This document shows, piece by piece, positions 1 through 5,509 of a stretch of 10,929 bases of DNA. A program made the position numbers and the translations under genes. The stretch spans positions 1 through 10,929 of the forward strand of contig JAISEH010000024.1 in assembly GCA_031264205.1 (NCBI GenBank), written 5' to 3'. This stretch comes from Candidatus Margulisiibacteriota bacterium (lineage in GTDB: Bacteria; Margulisbacteria; Termititenacia; Termititenacales; Termititenacaceae). The notes below the pieces were generated by a model. That model was not told the origin of the DNA, searched no databases, and saw nothing but the letters and a program-made list of their open reading frames with translations. Each line of letters starts with the position of its first letter. The stretch's first letter is position 1.

Positions 1-82
1 CCTCGACCTCCACAGTGGGATTACCGCGGCTATCCAGCACCTCGCGGCCTTTGATCTCTACTATTGTTGTTGCCTGGCACAT
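1..82 (-). CDS. eno: Enolase (phosphopyruvate hydratase), N-terminal fragment
   Basis: Only the first 27 codons lie in the window and the gene runs off the left edge. The translation begins MCQATTIVEIKGREVLDSRG and continues NPTVEVE. This is the highly conserved enolase N-terminus (I..I.GREVLDSRGNPTVEVE), which forms the start of the capping domain over the active site. Enolase interconverts 2-phosphoglycerate and phosphoenolpyruvate in glycolysis and gluconeogenesis in the cytoplasm. The ATG at 82 is supported by an AAAGGAG Shine-Dalgarno at 90-96, seven bases upstream. It lies 59 bases downstream of the metal ATPase on the same strand, but an extended -10 element in the gap suggests it has its own promoter. 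The family call is secure despite the short fragment; no catalytic residue is visible. Confidence 0.95.
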   Translation of the reverse strand, partial: MCQATTIVEIKGREVLDSRGNPTVEVE

Positions 83-129
83 AATTTTTCTCCTTTGATT
101 TTTAAAATTTTAGCTCAAAAAACTGGGGG

Positions 130-138
130 ATTATAGCA
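130..138 (-). promoter_or_regulatory. Extended -10 promoter element for eno
   Basis: Read on the minus strand this is TGCTATAAT, a perfect -10 hexamer preceded by the extended TGn motif. No good -35 hexamer lies 16-18 bases upstream, as is usual for extended -10 promoters. Transcription would begin near 124 and give eno a leader of about 40 nucleotides. The element sits just beyond the stop codon of the metal ATPase gene, so eno expression need not depend on the metal operon. Confidence 0.5.
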
Positions 139-141
139 TGA

Positions 142-2025
142 CTATAGAGGTTTTACGAGCATGATGCGCAGAGCGTTTAAGATCGCCAGAAAACACACAC
201 CGACGTCGCCAAAGACCGCGAACCACATGCCGGCCTGTCCCAGCGCGCTCAAGATTAAAATTGCCGCTTTGACGCCTAGCGCGAAAATAATATTTTGCCA
301 GACTATGCGCCGCGTAGCCCGCGCGATGCGCAGGGCCGTAGGCAATTTGGACGGCTCATCGGTCATCAAAACAATATCCGCCGCTTCGATCGCCGCGTCC
401 GAACCCACGCCACCCATCGCCACACCCACATCGCTGGCGGCCAGCACCGGCGCGTCGTTGATGCCGTCGCCGACAAAAATCGTCTGGCCGCCGCTTTGGG
501 ACAGCGCTTCCAGACGCTCAACTTTTTCCTGCGGCAATAATTCCGCGTAGACTTTTGTTATGCCGAGCGCGGTGGCGATTTTCTCCGCGCTGTTTTTATT
601 GTCGCCGGTCAACATTATGATGTTTTGAATGCCGAGTTTATTTAGTTCCGCGACGGCCTGTCTGCTGTCCGGTTTTATGGCGTCCGCGATGACTATAGTT
701 CCGGCCAATTTTTGGTCTACGGCCAGATAAATAACTGTGCCGTCCGGCTGGCCGGAAAACGCGCTGTCCGGCAGGGACACTTTTTCCGCCGCGAACATTT
801 TGGCGTTGCCGGCCAGCACAGTTTTTCCGTCAAATTTTATTTTGATACCCTGTCCGGCAATTTCCGTGTACTGCGTCAGGTGGGCGCTGTCTAAATTTTT
901 CCCGTAAGCCTGGCGTATCGAAACAGCGATCGGGTGATTGGAGTGCAGCTCGGCGTGCGCGGCGACTTCCAGCAGTTTTTCCGCAGTCCAGCCCTCCGCC
1001 GGCAGGATTTGCGTGACGGAAAAAACGCCCCTGGTCAAAGTGCCGGTTTTGTCGAACACCACAATCGAAGCGTTGTTGAGCGCGTCGAGATAATTGCCGC
1101 CTTTGATCAAAATGCCGTTTTGCGAAGCCGTGCCGATGCCGGCAAAAAACGACAGCGGTATAGAAACAACCAGCGCGCAAGGGCAAGACACGACCAAAAA
1201 AGTCAGCGCGCGGTACAGCCAGTCGGTGAACACCGCTCCGCTGATCAGCAGCGGCGGCAGGACAGCCAGCAGCACGGCCGCGCCAACCACGGCCGGCGTG
1301 TAATAACGCGCAAATTTGGTGATGAAATTTTCCACCGGCGCTTTTTTTTGTTCGGCGTTTTCCACCAGACGTAAAATTTTGCTGACCGTGGATTCGCCGA
1401 AAACTTTGTCCACGCGTATGGTCAGCAAGCCGCTTTGATTGACCGAGCCGGACAAAACCTCGCTGCCGGCGGACACTGCACGGGGCAGGGACTCGCCAGT
1501 GAGCGCGGTCATATCCAGCGCGGAATTTCCTTCTATTACAGTGCCGTCCAGTGGAATTTTTTCGCCCGGACGGACAATAATGATTTCGCCGACCTTGACG
1601 CCGGCCGGATCAACTTTTTCTCCGCCGGGCAGCACGGCAAAATCCGGCCGGATGTCCATCAATGAGGTAATGGCCTGCCGCGAGCGCGCGACCGCCCGTT
1701 CCTGAAAACTCTCGCCGATCTGATAAAAAAGCATGACCGCCGCGGCTTCGGGATATTCGCCGATCGCGAAAGCCCCGATGCTGGCCAGACTCATCAAAAA
1801 ATTTTCGTCAAAAATATGGCCGCGCGGAATATTCTTAATGGCCTGCCAGACGACCTCGCCGCCGATCAAAATGTAGCTGGCCAGAAACACCAGCAGGCGC
1901 GCGGTCGCATCCAACTGAAGAAACAATCCGGCCAGAAAAAATACCGCGCCGCTGAACAGGCAAAAAAATTTCAGCTTGGCGGATTTTTCCGGTTTTTTAG
2001 CGTCACACGCGCAATTCTCGCACAT
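142..2025 (-). CDS. Heavy-metal-exporting P1B-type ATPase (Zn/Cd/Pb), CadA/ZntA-like
   Basis: This 627-residue inner-membrane pump couples ATP hydrolysis to export of soft divalent cations. All core P-type motifs are visible: TGES at 176-179 (actuator domain), CPC at 281-283 in the metal-binding helix, the phosphorylated Asp325 in DKTGT, the P1B-specific HP dipeptide at 364-365, TGDN at 473-476 and GDGIND at 519-524. Lys586 and Asp607 in the last two membrane helices match the K...D pair typical of the Zn/Cd/Pb subgroup (P1B-2), which favours these metals over copper. The protein lacks the usual N-terminal ferredoxin-like HMA domain; it begins instead with a short MCENCAC segment (Cys2, Cys5, Cys7). 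It is therefore shorter than classical CadA/ZntA (about 730 residues). The start lies two bases after the ArsR-family gene's stop, with the Shine-Dalgarno (GAAAGGA) inside that gene's last codons, so the two are probably translationally coupled. Exact metal preference is inferred. Confidence 0.93.
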   Translation of the reverse strand: MCENCACDAKKPEKSAKLKFFCLFSGAVFFLAGLFLQLDATARLLVFLASYILIGGEVVWQAIKNIPRGHIFDENFLMSLASIGAFAIGEYPEAAAVMLFYQIGESFQERAVARSRQAITSLMDIRPDFAVLPGGEKVDPAGVKVGEIIIVRPGEKIPLDGTVIEGNSALDMTALTGESLPRAVSAGSEVLSGSVNQSGLLTIRVDKVFGESTVSKILRLVENAEQKKAPVENFITKFARYYTPAVVGAAVLLAVLPPLLISGAVFTDWLYRALTFLVVSCPCALVVSIPLSFFAGIGTASQNGILIKGGNYLDALNNASIVVFDKTGTLTRGVFSVTQILPAEGWTAEKLLEVAAHAELHSNHPIAVSIRQAYGKNLDSAHLTQYTEIAGQGIKIKFDGKTVLAGNAKMFAAEKVSLPDSAFSGQPDGTVIYLAVDQKLAGTIVIADAIKPDSRQAVAELNKLGIQNIIMLTGDNKNSAEKIATALGITKVYAELLPQEKVERLEALSQSGGQTIFVGDGINDAPVLAASDVGVAMGGVGSDAAIEAADIVLMTDEPSKLPTALRIARATRRIVWQNIIFALGVKAAILILSALGQAGMWFAVFGDVGVCFLAILNALRIMLVKPL

Positions 2026-2027
2026 GA

Positions 2028-2408
2028 TTATTTCCTTTCATTAACATGCGCCAGTCCCAGTTTGAAAATGGCGCTGACATGCTCATCGTCCAAAGAGTAA
2101 TAAACTATTTTGCCGGCTTTGCGATGCTTGACCAATTTGGTCTGGCGCAAAGCCCTCAATTGATGTGAGATCGCCGATTTGGTCATGTCGAGCAGCGCGG
2201 CGATATCGCAGACACACAGCTCGGCGTGGAGCAGGGCGCTGATGATCCTGATGCGCGTGGAGTCGCCGAAGACTTTGAGTAGGTCAGCCAACTCTAACAA
2301 AGAGTTTTCATCTGGCATCGACCGACGCACTTGATTGACCAGCTTTTTGTGAATGACGCAGCAATCACAAACCGCGTCATTGGTATGATTGAATGATTGA
2401 ACACTCAT
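2028..2408 (-). CDS. CadC-like ArsR/SmtB-family metal-sensing repressor
   Basis: This 126-residue winged-helix repressor should leave DNA when it binds metal, derepressing the ATPase gene that follows. Residues 37-105 form the ArsR fold, with ELCVCD at 63-68 and recognition-helix residues around 76-88. Both metal sites known from Staphylococcus CadC are preserved. The thiolate site combines N-terminal Cys14/Cys16/Cys17 with Cys65 and Cys67. The alpha-5 site (CadC Asp101, His103, His114, Glu117) is matched with identical spacing by Asp108, His110, His121 and Glu124. Response to Cd/Pb/Zn is therefore likely. The ATG at 2408 has no Shine-Dalgarno, and the promoter predicts transcription starting about there, so the mRNA may be leaderless. 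The next in-frame ATG (codon 31) also lacks a Shine-Dalgarno and would remove the N-terminal cysteines, so the upstream start is preferred. Confidence 0.92.
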   Translation of the reverse strand: MSVQSFNHTNDAVCDCCVIHKKLVNQVRRSMPDENSLLELADLLKVFGDSTRIRIISALLHAELCVCDIAALLDMTKSAISHQLRALRQTKLVKHRKAGKIVYYSLDDEHVSAIFKLGLAHVNERK

Positions 2409-2412
2409 TCAA
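2390..2412. promoter_or_regulatory. Probable ArsR-family operator over the repressor start codon
   Basis: Two nested dyads occur here. TGAATGA (2390-2396) and TCATTCA (2405-2411) form a perfect 7-bp inverted repeat with an 8-bp spacer, and TTGAA (2397-2401) with TTCAA (2408-2412) form another. TGAA...TTCA half-sites are characteristic of ArsR/SmtB operators. The site begins just downstream of the -10 hexamer and covers the predicted transcription start and the first codons, where a bound repressor would block initiation. Binding is inferred. Confidence 0.6.
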
Positions 2413-2414
2413 CT

Positions 2415-2442
2415 ATTATATTGCGAAAAAATAATTTGTCAA
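2415..2442 (-). promoter_or_regulatory. Promoter of the repressor-ATPase operon
   Basis: On the minus strand a perfect -35 TTGACA (2437-2442) and a perfect -10 TATAAT (2415-2420) are separated by 16 bp. Initiation about seven bases past the -10 falls at or next to the A of the repressor ATG at 2408. Such a strong consensus promoter fits control mainly by repression. Confidence 0.75.
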
Positions 2443-2448
2443 GAGGAC

Positions 2449-2477
2449 TTGATCTTTTCCCTATATCATACTAATAT
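2449..2477 (+). promoter_or_regulatory. Candidate promoter for the YezD/DUF2292 gene
   Basis: A -35-like TTGATC (2449-2454) is followed after 17 bp by TAATAT (2472-2477), which matches four of six -10 positions. Initiation would fall near 2484, inside the dyad operator at 2469-2491. Its -35 is only 6 bp from the divergent -35 of the metal operon. Confidence 0.45.
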
Positions 2478-2491
2478 GATATGAATAGTAT
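2469..2491. promoter_or_regulatory. Shared dyad operator, copy 1 (upstream of the YezD gene)
   Basis: TACTA at 2469-2473 and TAGTA at 2486-2490 form an inverted repeat with a 12-bp spacer (ATACTA/TAGTAT if extended one base each way from 2468 to 2491). The 23-base element is identical at 18 positions to a second copy at 2741-2763 before the sulfur-carrier operon. It overlaps the candidate -10 and start site, the position expected for a repressor. The regulator is not in the window; an Rrf2-type (CymR-like) sulfur regulator is one possibility but is not shown. Confidence 0.6.
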
Positions 2492-2507
2492 ATTATAGGA
2501 GGCGCAA

Positions 2508-2696
2508 ATGGTGGCGAAAGAGGCGACTAAATCTCATGAAGACAAAGTTCTAAAAAAGATCGCGCAAGTCTTGTCCGAACTGCGTTACGGCACTATTCAA
2601 ATCACCGTGCACAATTCACGGGTAACGCAAATAGATAAACTGGAGCGCGTCCGCGTGCTGCGCGAGGATTATGTGGATGAGGGCGGCGCGATTTGA
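2508..2696 (+). CDS. YezD/DUF2292 family small protein
   Basis: This 62-residue protein has the DUF2292 (Bacillus YezD) pattern: an N-terminal helix (VLKKIAQVLSELRYG, about 14-28) followed by a beta-rich segment (GTIQITVHNSRVTQIDK) and a basic E.VR stretch. No catalytic residues or membrane segments are visible and the biochemical function is unknown. From memory, family members often sit beside sulfate-assimilation or cysteine genes, and the context here agrees: the shared operator links it to the thiocarboxylate operon that begins 82 bases downstream. The start is well defined by AGGAGG at 2497-2502, five bases before the ATG. It has its own promoter and no obvious terminator, so some readthrough into the operon is possible. 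Confidence 0.8.
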   Translation: MVAKEATKSHEDKVLKKIAQVLSELRYGTIQITVHNSRVTQIDKLERVRVLREDYVDEGGAI

Positions 2697-2702
2697 AAAT
2701 GG

Positions 2703-2731
2703 TTGACATTCCTTGAGAGCCATAATATACT
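2703..2731 (+). promoter_or_regulatory. Promoter of the sulfur-carrier operon
   Basis: A perfect -35 TTGACA (2703-2708) and the -10 TATACT (2726-2731, five of six matches) are 17 bp apart. Initiation would fall near 2738, immediately before the dyad operator at 2741-2763, so a bound repressor would block start or escape. The leader to the carrier ATG is about 40 nucleotides. Confidence 0.7.
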
Positions 2732-2740
2732 CTTTAATAC

Positions 2741-2763
2741 TACTAATACAATCTAATTAGTAT
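2741..2763. promoter_or_regulatory. Shared dyad operator, copy 2 (upstream of the sulfur-carrier gene)
   Basis: TACTAAT (2741-2747) and ATTAGTA (2756-2762) are a perfect 7-bp inverted repeat with an 8-bp spacer. The element matches copy 1 (2469-2491) at 18 of 23 positions, keeping the TACTA-N12-TAGTA geometry. It lies directly downstream of the predicted transcription start and upstream of the Shine-Dalgarno (AGGAA, 2768-2772). Confidence 0.65.
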
Positions 2764-2778
2764 AATTAGGAACAAAAA

Positions 2779-3009
2779 ATGGATTTAATTATCAACGGCT
2801 CGACGGAAAAAATAAAACAAGACACTCTGACTGTGGTGGAACTTCTGGCGGTCAAAAAAGTCGAAGCCCCCGAAATGGTGTCTGTGCAGCTCAACGGCGA
2901 ATTTGTCCGGCGCGCGGATTTTGCCGCCACACCGCTCAAAGAAAACGACGCGGTGGATTTTCTTTATTTCATGGGCGGCGGAGCGGACGATGAGCGGATT
3001 TACGACTAA
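2779..3009 (+). CDS. ThiS/HcyS-like sulfur carrier protein with a C-terminal tail beyond GGG
   Basis: This 76-residue beta-grasp protein resembles ThiS/MoaD. It starts MDLIINGSTEKI, has the LTVVELL helix typical of ThiS near residues 17-23, and closes with VDFLYFMGGG. In the family the terminal Gly-Gly is adenylated and converted to a thiocarboxylate that carries sulfur. Here ADDERIYD follows the GGG, so the translated form cannot be activated until the tail is removed. The JAMM protease three genes downstream is the obvious processing enzyme, as HcyD is for HcyS-Ala in Wolinella succinogenes. The tail is encoded largely in the 20-base overlap with the next gene. The ATG has AGGAA six bases upstream. 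Neighbours indicate a role in homocysteine (methionine) synthesis rather than thiamin or molybdopterin; that assignment is by context. Confidence 0.87.
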   Translation: MDLIINGSTEKIKQDTLTVVELLAVKKVEAPEMVSVQLNGEFVRRADFAATPLKENDAVDFLYFMGGGADDERIYD

Positions 3010-4222
3010 AAGCATTCACGCCAAATTCTTAAAAAAAGACGCGCACAACGCTCTGCACATGCCGATCTATGACAGCGTGGCTTTTGCGGCGGACACCGCC
3101 GAGGATTTGGCAGCGTCTTTCCGCGGATACAAACCGGCGCACACTTACTCGCGCATCTCCAATCCTACTGTCGAGCATTTTGAGCAAAAAATTAAAAATT
3201 TTTCCGGCGCGTCGGGCGTGGTTGCCACGGCTTCCGGCATGGCGGCGCTGTCCACGCTGTTCCTGACTATTGCCGGACAGGGCGACAATATCGTTACGAC
3301 ACGGCATATTTTTGGTAACACTTATTCTTTGTTTTCCGCCACCTTGAAACAATGGGGATTGGAAACTATTTACACCGACCTGACCGACTTGCGACAAACC
3401 GAAAACGTCATCAATGAAAAAACGCGCGCGATATTTTTGGAAACTATCACCAATCCGCAGCTGGAAGTGGCGGATATCGCCGGTCTGGCGGAGATCGCCA
3501 GGCGAAAAAAGATTTTGTTGATCGCAGACACGACTTTGACTCCGCCGTATCTTTTTGACACGCCAAAATTTGGCGTGCATCTGGAAGTTTTGTCCAGCAC
3601 CAAATATATTTCCGGCGGCGCGACCTCGCTGGGCGGTTTGATTTTGGATTATGGCGCTTACGACTATCATGACAATCCGCATCTGGCGGAGCAGGCCAAA
3701 AAATTTGGCCACTACGCGCTGCTCCATGTTTTGAAAACGCGCGTCTGCCGCGATCTCGGCAATATTCTCTCGCCACACAACGCTTATCTGCAAAGTCTGG
3801 GTCTGGAAACTCTGGTCTTGCGCGCCGGACTGTCCTGCGCCAACACGCTGGCTCTGGCGAGATTTTTACAGACGCGGCCACAGGTGCGCAAGGTCAATTA
3901 TCCCGGGCTGGCGGATTCGCCGTCTTTTGCGCTGGCGCAAAAACAATTTCCTAATGGCGTCGGCGCGCTGTTGACTTTTGAGCTGGACAGCCATGAAAAA
4001 TGTTTCCAATTTCTGAACCGCCTGCAGTTGATCCGCCGCGCCACCAATCTCAATGACAACAAAACTCTGATCATTCATCCGGCTTCGACGATTTTTAGCG
4101 AATATACCGCGGAACAAAAAGCCGCAATGGGCGTGCCGGAAACTCTGATCCGGCTGGCGGTCGGTATTGAAGATTTGGCGGATTTGCAGGAAGATTTACA
4201 GCAGGCTCTGGAGGCGGCATGA
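2990..4222 (+). CDS. metY: MetY-type O-acetylhomoserine sulfhydrylase (PLP enzyme)
   Basis: This 410-residue cytoplasmic enzyme belongs to the Cys/Met metabolism PLP family. The cofactor lysine is Lys205 in SSTKYISGG. The family signature YSRISNPT lies near residues 50-57 and ATASGMAAL, where the cofactor phosphate binds, just after it. The C-terminal RLAVGIEDLADL is also typical. It should replace the acyl group of O-acetylhomoserine (or a similar activated homoserine) with sulfur to form homocysteine. Beside a carrier protein, an E1-like enzyme and a JAMM protease, the sulfur donor is probably the carrier thiocarboxylate rather than free sulfide. The ATG at 2990 was chosen because GGAG lies six bases upstream and homology begins at SGFTTKSIHAKF; an in-frame ATG at 2903 would run 29 codons further inside the carrier gene. 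It overlaps the carrier gene by 20 bases and the next gene by four (ATGA). Confidence 0.9.
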   Translation: MSGFTTKSIHAKFLKKDAHNALHMPIYDSVAFAADTAEDLAASFRGYKPAHTYSRISNPTVEHFEQKIKNFSGASGVVATASGMAALSTLFLTIAGQGDNIVTTRHIFGNTYSLFSATLKQWGLETIYTDLTDLRQTENVINEKTRAIFLETITNPQLEVADIAGLAEIARRKKILLIADTTLTPPYLFDTPKFGVHLEVLSSTKYISGGATSLGGLILDYGAYDYHDNPHLAEQAKKFGHYALLHVLKTRVCRDLGNILSPHNAYLQSLGLETLVLRAGLSCANTLALARFLQTRPQVRKVNYPGLADSPSFALAQKQFPNGVGALLTFELDSHEKCFQFLNRLQLIRRATNLNDNKTLIIHPASTIFSEYTAEQKAAMGVPETLIRLAVGIEDLADLQEDLQQALEAA

Positions 4223-5028
4223 GTTTTACGGACGAGCAGCTCGAACGTTACAGCCGGCATATCATTTTGAAAAACGTCGGCATTGAAGGGCAGGAAAAAA
4301 TCTGTGCCGGCAAAGTGCTGATTGTCGGCGCCGGCGGTTTGGGCGCGCCGGCGGCTCTCTATCTGGCGGCGGCCGGCGTGGGAACTATCGGTTTGGTCGA
4401 CGGCGATGTGGTTGACCGCACCAATTTGCAAAGACAGGTCATTCATTTTACGCCGGACATCGGCAAGCCCAAAGTTATTTCCGCGCAGGAAAAAATCGCG
4501 CAGATCAATCCTGAGGTTAAAGTAAATGCCTATCACACCCTGGCGCTGGCGCACAACATAAACGATTTGATTAAGGACTATGATTTTATTATTGACGCCA
4601 CGGATAATTTTCCGGCTAAATTTTTAATCAACGACGCTTGCGTGCTGGCCGGCAAGCCTTTTTCGCACGGCGGCATATTGCGTTTTGACGGCCAGACCAT
4701 GACGCATTTGCCGGGCACGGCCTGTTACCGCTGCGTTTTCGACGCGCCGCCGCCCAAAAATCTAGTGCCGACTTGTGCGCAGGCCGGAGTACTGGGCGCG
4801 GTGGCCGGTATGCTGGGCACTATTCAAGCGGCGGAAGCCTTGAAATATTTGACCGGCGTTGGCGAATTATTGACGAACAGGCTTTTGATTTTTGACGCGC
4901 TGACGATGAATTTCCGCGCGGTCAAAATCAGACGCAGCGATAATTGTCCGCTTTGCGGCAAACATCCGTCCATTACAAAACTTGAAGACGCAGAACAACC
5001 GGTTTGTGACCTGAAATCCGGAGGCTGA
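4219..5028 (+). CDS. ThiF/MoeB/HcyF-type E1-like sulfur-carrier adenylyltransferase
   Basis: This 269-residue protein uses ATP to adenylate the carrier C-terminal glycine and prepare it for sulfur transfer. It opens with LERYSRHIIL, typical of MoeB/ThiF, followed by the nucleotide-binding GAGGLG at 37-42, the DxD region DGDVVDRTNLQRQ at 61-73 and DATDN at 126-130. Two CxxC pairs, Cys169/Cys172 and Cys243/Cys246, should bind structural zinc. Cys186 in PTCAQAG matches the conserved cysteine of ThiF/MoeB. There is no rhodanese domain, so sulfur must come from elsewhere, for example sulfide. Its ATG overlaps the MetY stop (ATGA at 4219-4222), implying coupled translation. The final SGG is encoded by the next gene's Shine-Dalgarno and need not be functional. 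MoeB or ThiF function for other carriers cannot be excluded. Confidence 0.9.
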   Translation: MSFTDEQLERYSRHIILKNVGIEGQEKICAGKVLIVGAGGLGAPAALYLAAAGVGTIGLVDGDVVDRTNLQRQVIHFTPDIGKPKVISAQEKIAQINPEVKVNAYHTLALAHNINDLIKDYDFIIDATDNFPAKFLINDACVLAGKPFSHGGILRFDGQTMTHLPGTACYRCVFDAPPPKNLVPTCAQAGVLGAVAGMLGTIQAAEALKYLTGVGELLTNRLLIFDALTMNFRAVKIRRSDNCPLCGKHPSITKLEDAEQPVCDLKSGG

Positions 5029-5030
5029 CT

Positions 5031-5426
5031 ATGTTGACTATTGGTCGTAAATTAGTTGAAGAAATTTACGCGCACGGTTTTGCCGAAGCGCCGCTGGAAG
5101 CCTGTGGCTATCTGGCCGGAAGGGACGGCGTGGCGACCAAATACTTTCCGATGACCAATGTTGACCAGAGCGCGGAGCATTTTACGCTCGATCCGCAAGA
5201 GCAATTTGCGGTGGTCAAAGAAGCGCGGCAGAGCGGCTTGCAAATCCTTGCCGTGGCGCATACGCATCCGGCCAGTCCGGCGCGACCTTCGCCGGAGGAT
5301 ATTCGTCTGGCCTATGATCCCAATATTTTGTATGTGATCTATTCGTTGCTGGAGCCGCCGACTATCAAGGCTTTTTGGATCCGGCAAGGCGTGGTGAGCG
5401 AGGAGGAAATCAATGCCGGAGCTTGA
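5031..5426 (+). CDS. JAMM/MPN+ metalloprotease, HcyD-like
   Basis: This 131-residue protein carries a complete JAMM zinc-protease motif: Glu23, then His77-x-His79, seven residues, Ser87, two residues and Asp90 (HTHPASPARPSPED). It is the minimal bacterial JAMM size, like the Mec+/HcyD proteins encoded with sulfur carriers. In the Mycobacterium CysO system (Mec+) such enzymes release the amino-acid product from the carrier; in the Wolinella HcyS system HcyD also removes the residue that follows the carrier GG. Here the carrier ends in GGG plus eight residues, so both maturation and product release are likely roles. GGAGG at 5020-5024 lies six bases before the ATG, and only two bases separate it from the previous stop. 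It is the last complete gene of the operon. Confidence 0.9.
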   Translation: MLTIGRKLVEEIYAHGFAEAPLEACGYLAGRDGVATKYFPMTNVDQSAEHFTLDPQEQFAVVKEARQSGLQILAVAHTHPASPARPSPEDIRLAYDPNILYVIYSLLEPPTIKAFWIRQGVVSEEEINAGA

Positions 5427-5454
5427 CGCCGCGGAATTAAAAAAAGTGGCATGA
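5413..5454 (+). pseudogene. Short frame MPELDAAELKKVA, possible remnant of a sulfite reductase gene
   Basis: AGGAGG (5401-5406) stands six bases before an ATG at 5413 that overlaps the end of the protease gene, exactly as a further operon gene would start. The frame reads MPELDAAELKKVA and stops at 5452-5454, just before the terminator. The pattern ELKK resembles the very N-terminus of siroheme nitrite/sulfite reductases as I remember them (L..LKKGGF), and a sulfite reductase (Sir) acts in the Wolinella pathway. It could equally be a genuine 13-residue peptide or chance. The remnant reading is a hypothesis only. Confidence 0.35.
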
Positions 5455-5458
5455 TAAA

Positions 5459-5486
5459 AAAAGGGCTGTCGTGAGACAGCCCTTTT
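5459..5486. terminator. Bidirectional intrinsic terminator
   Basis: AAAAGGGCTGTC (5459-5470) and GACAGCCCTTTT (5475-5486) form a perfect 12-bp stem with a GTGA tetraloop. It serves the plus-strand sulfur operon (T-run TTTTGATTT) and, more strongly, the minus-strand beta-barrel gene, where an eight-T run follows the stem. Its position between two convergent transcription units fits both. Confidence 0.9.
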
Positions 5487-5509
5487 GATTTACACTCTCT
5501 CGCTCGATC

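Noticed and set aside
2761..2766. Perfect TATAAT just before the carrier gene as the main -10
   Set aside because: No -35 lies 16-18 bases upstream and it would leave almost no leader; TTGACA-N17-TATACT at 2703-2731 is far better.
2903..2989. A 29-codon N-terminal extension of the MetY protein from the ATG at 2903
   Set aside because: It lies entirely inside the carrier gene in another frame and has no resemblance to the family; the ATG at 2990 has a Shine-Dalgarno and begins at the point where homology starts.
3029..3793. Long minus-strand open frame across metY
   Set aside because: It has no recognisable domain or ribosome site and is the antisense shadow of a strongly supported gene.
5017..5028. 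C-terminal SGG of the E1-like protein as a second carrier-like GG tail
   Set aside because: Those codons are the GGAGG Shine-Dalgarno of the following gene; the E1-like protein does not have a beta-grasp fold.
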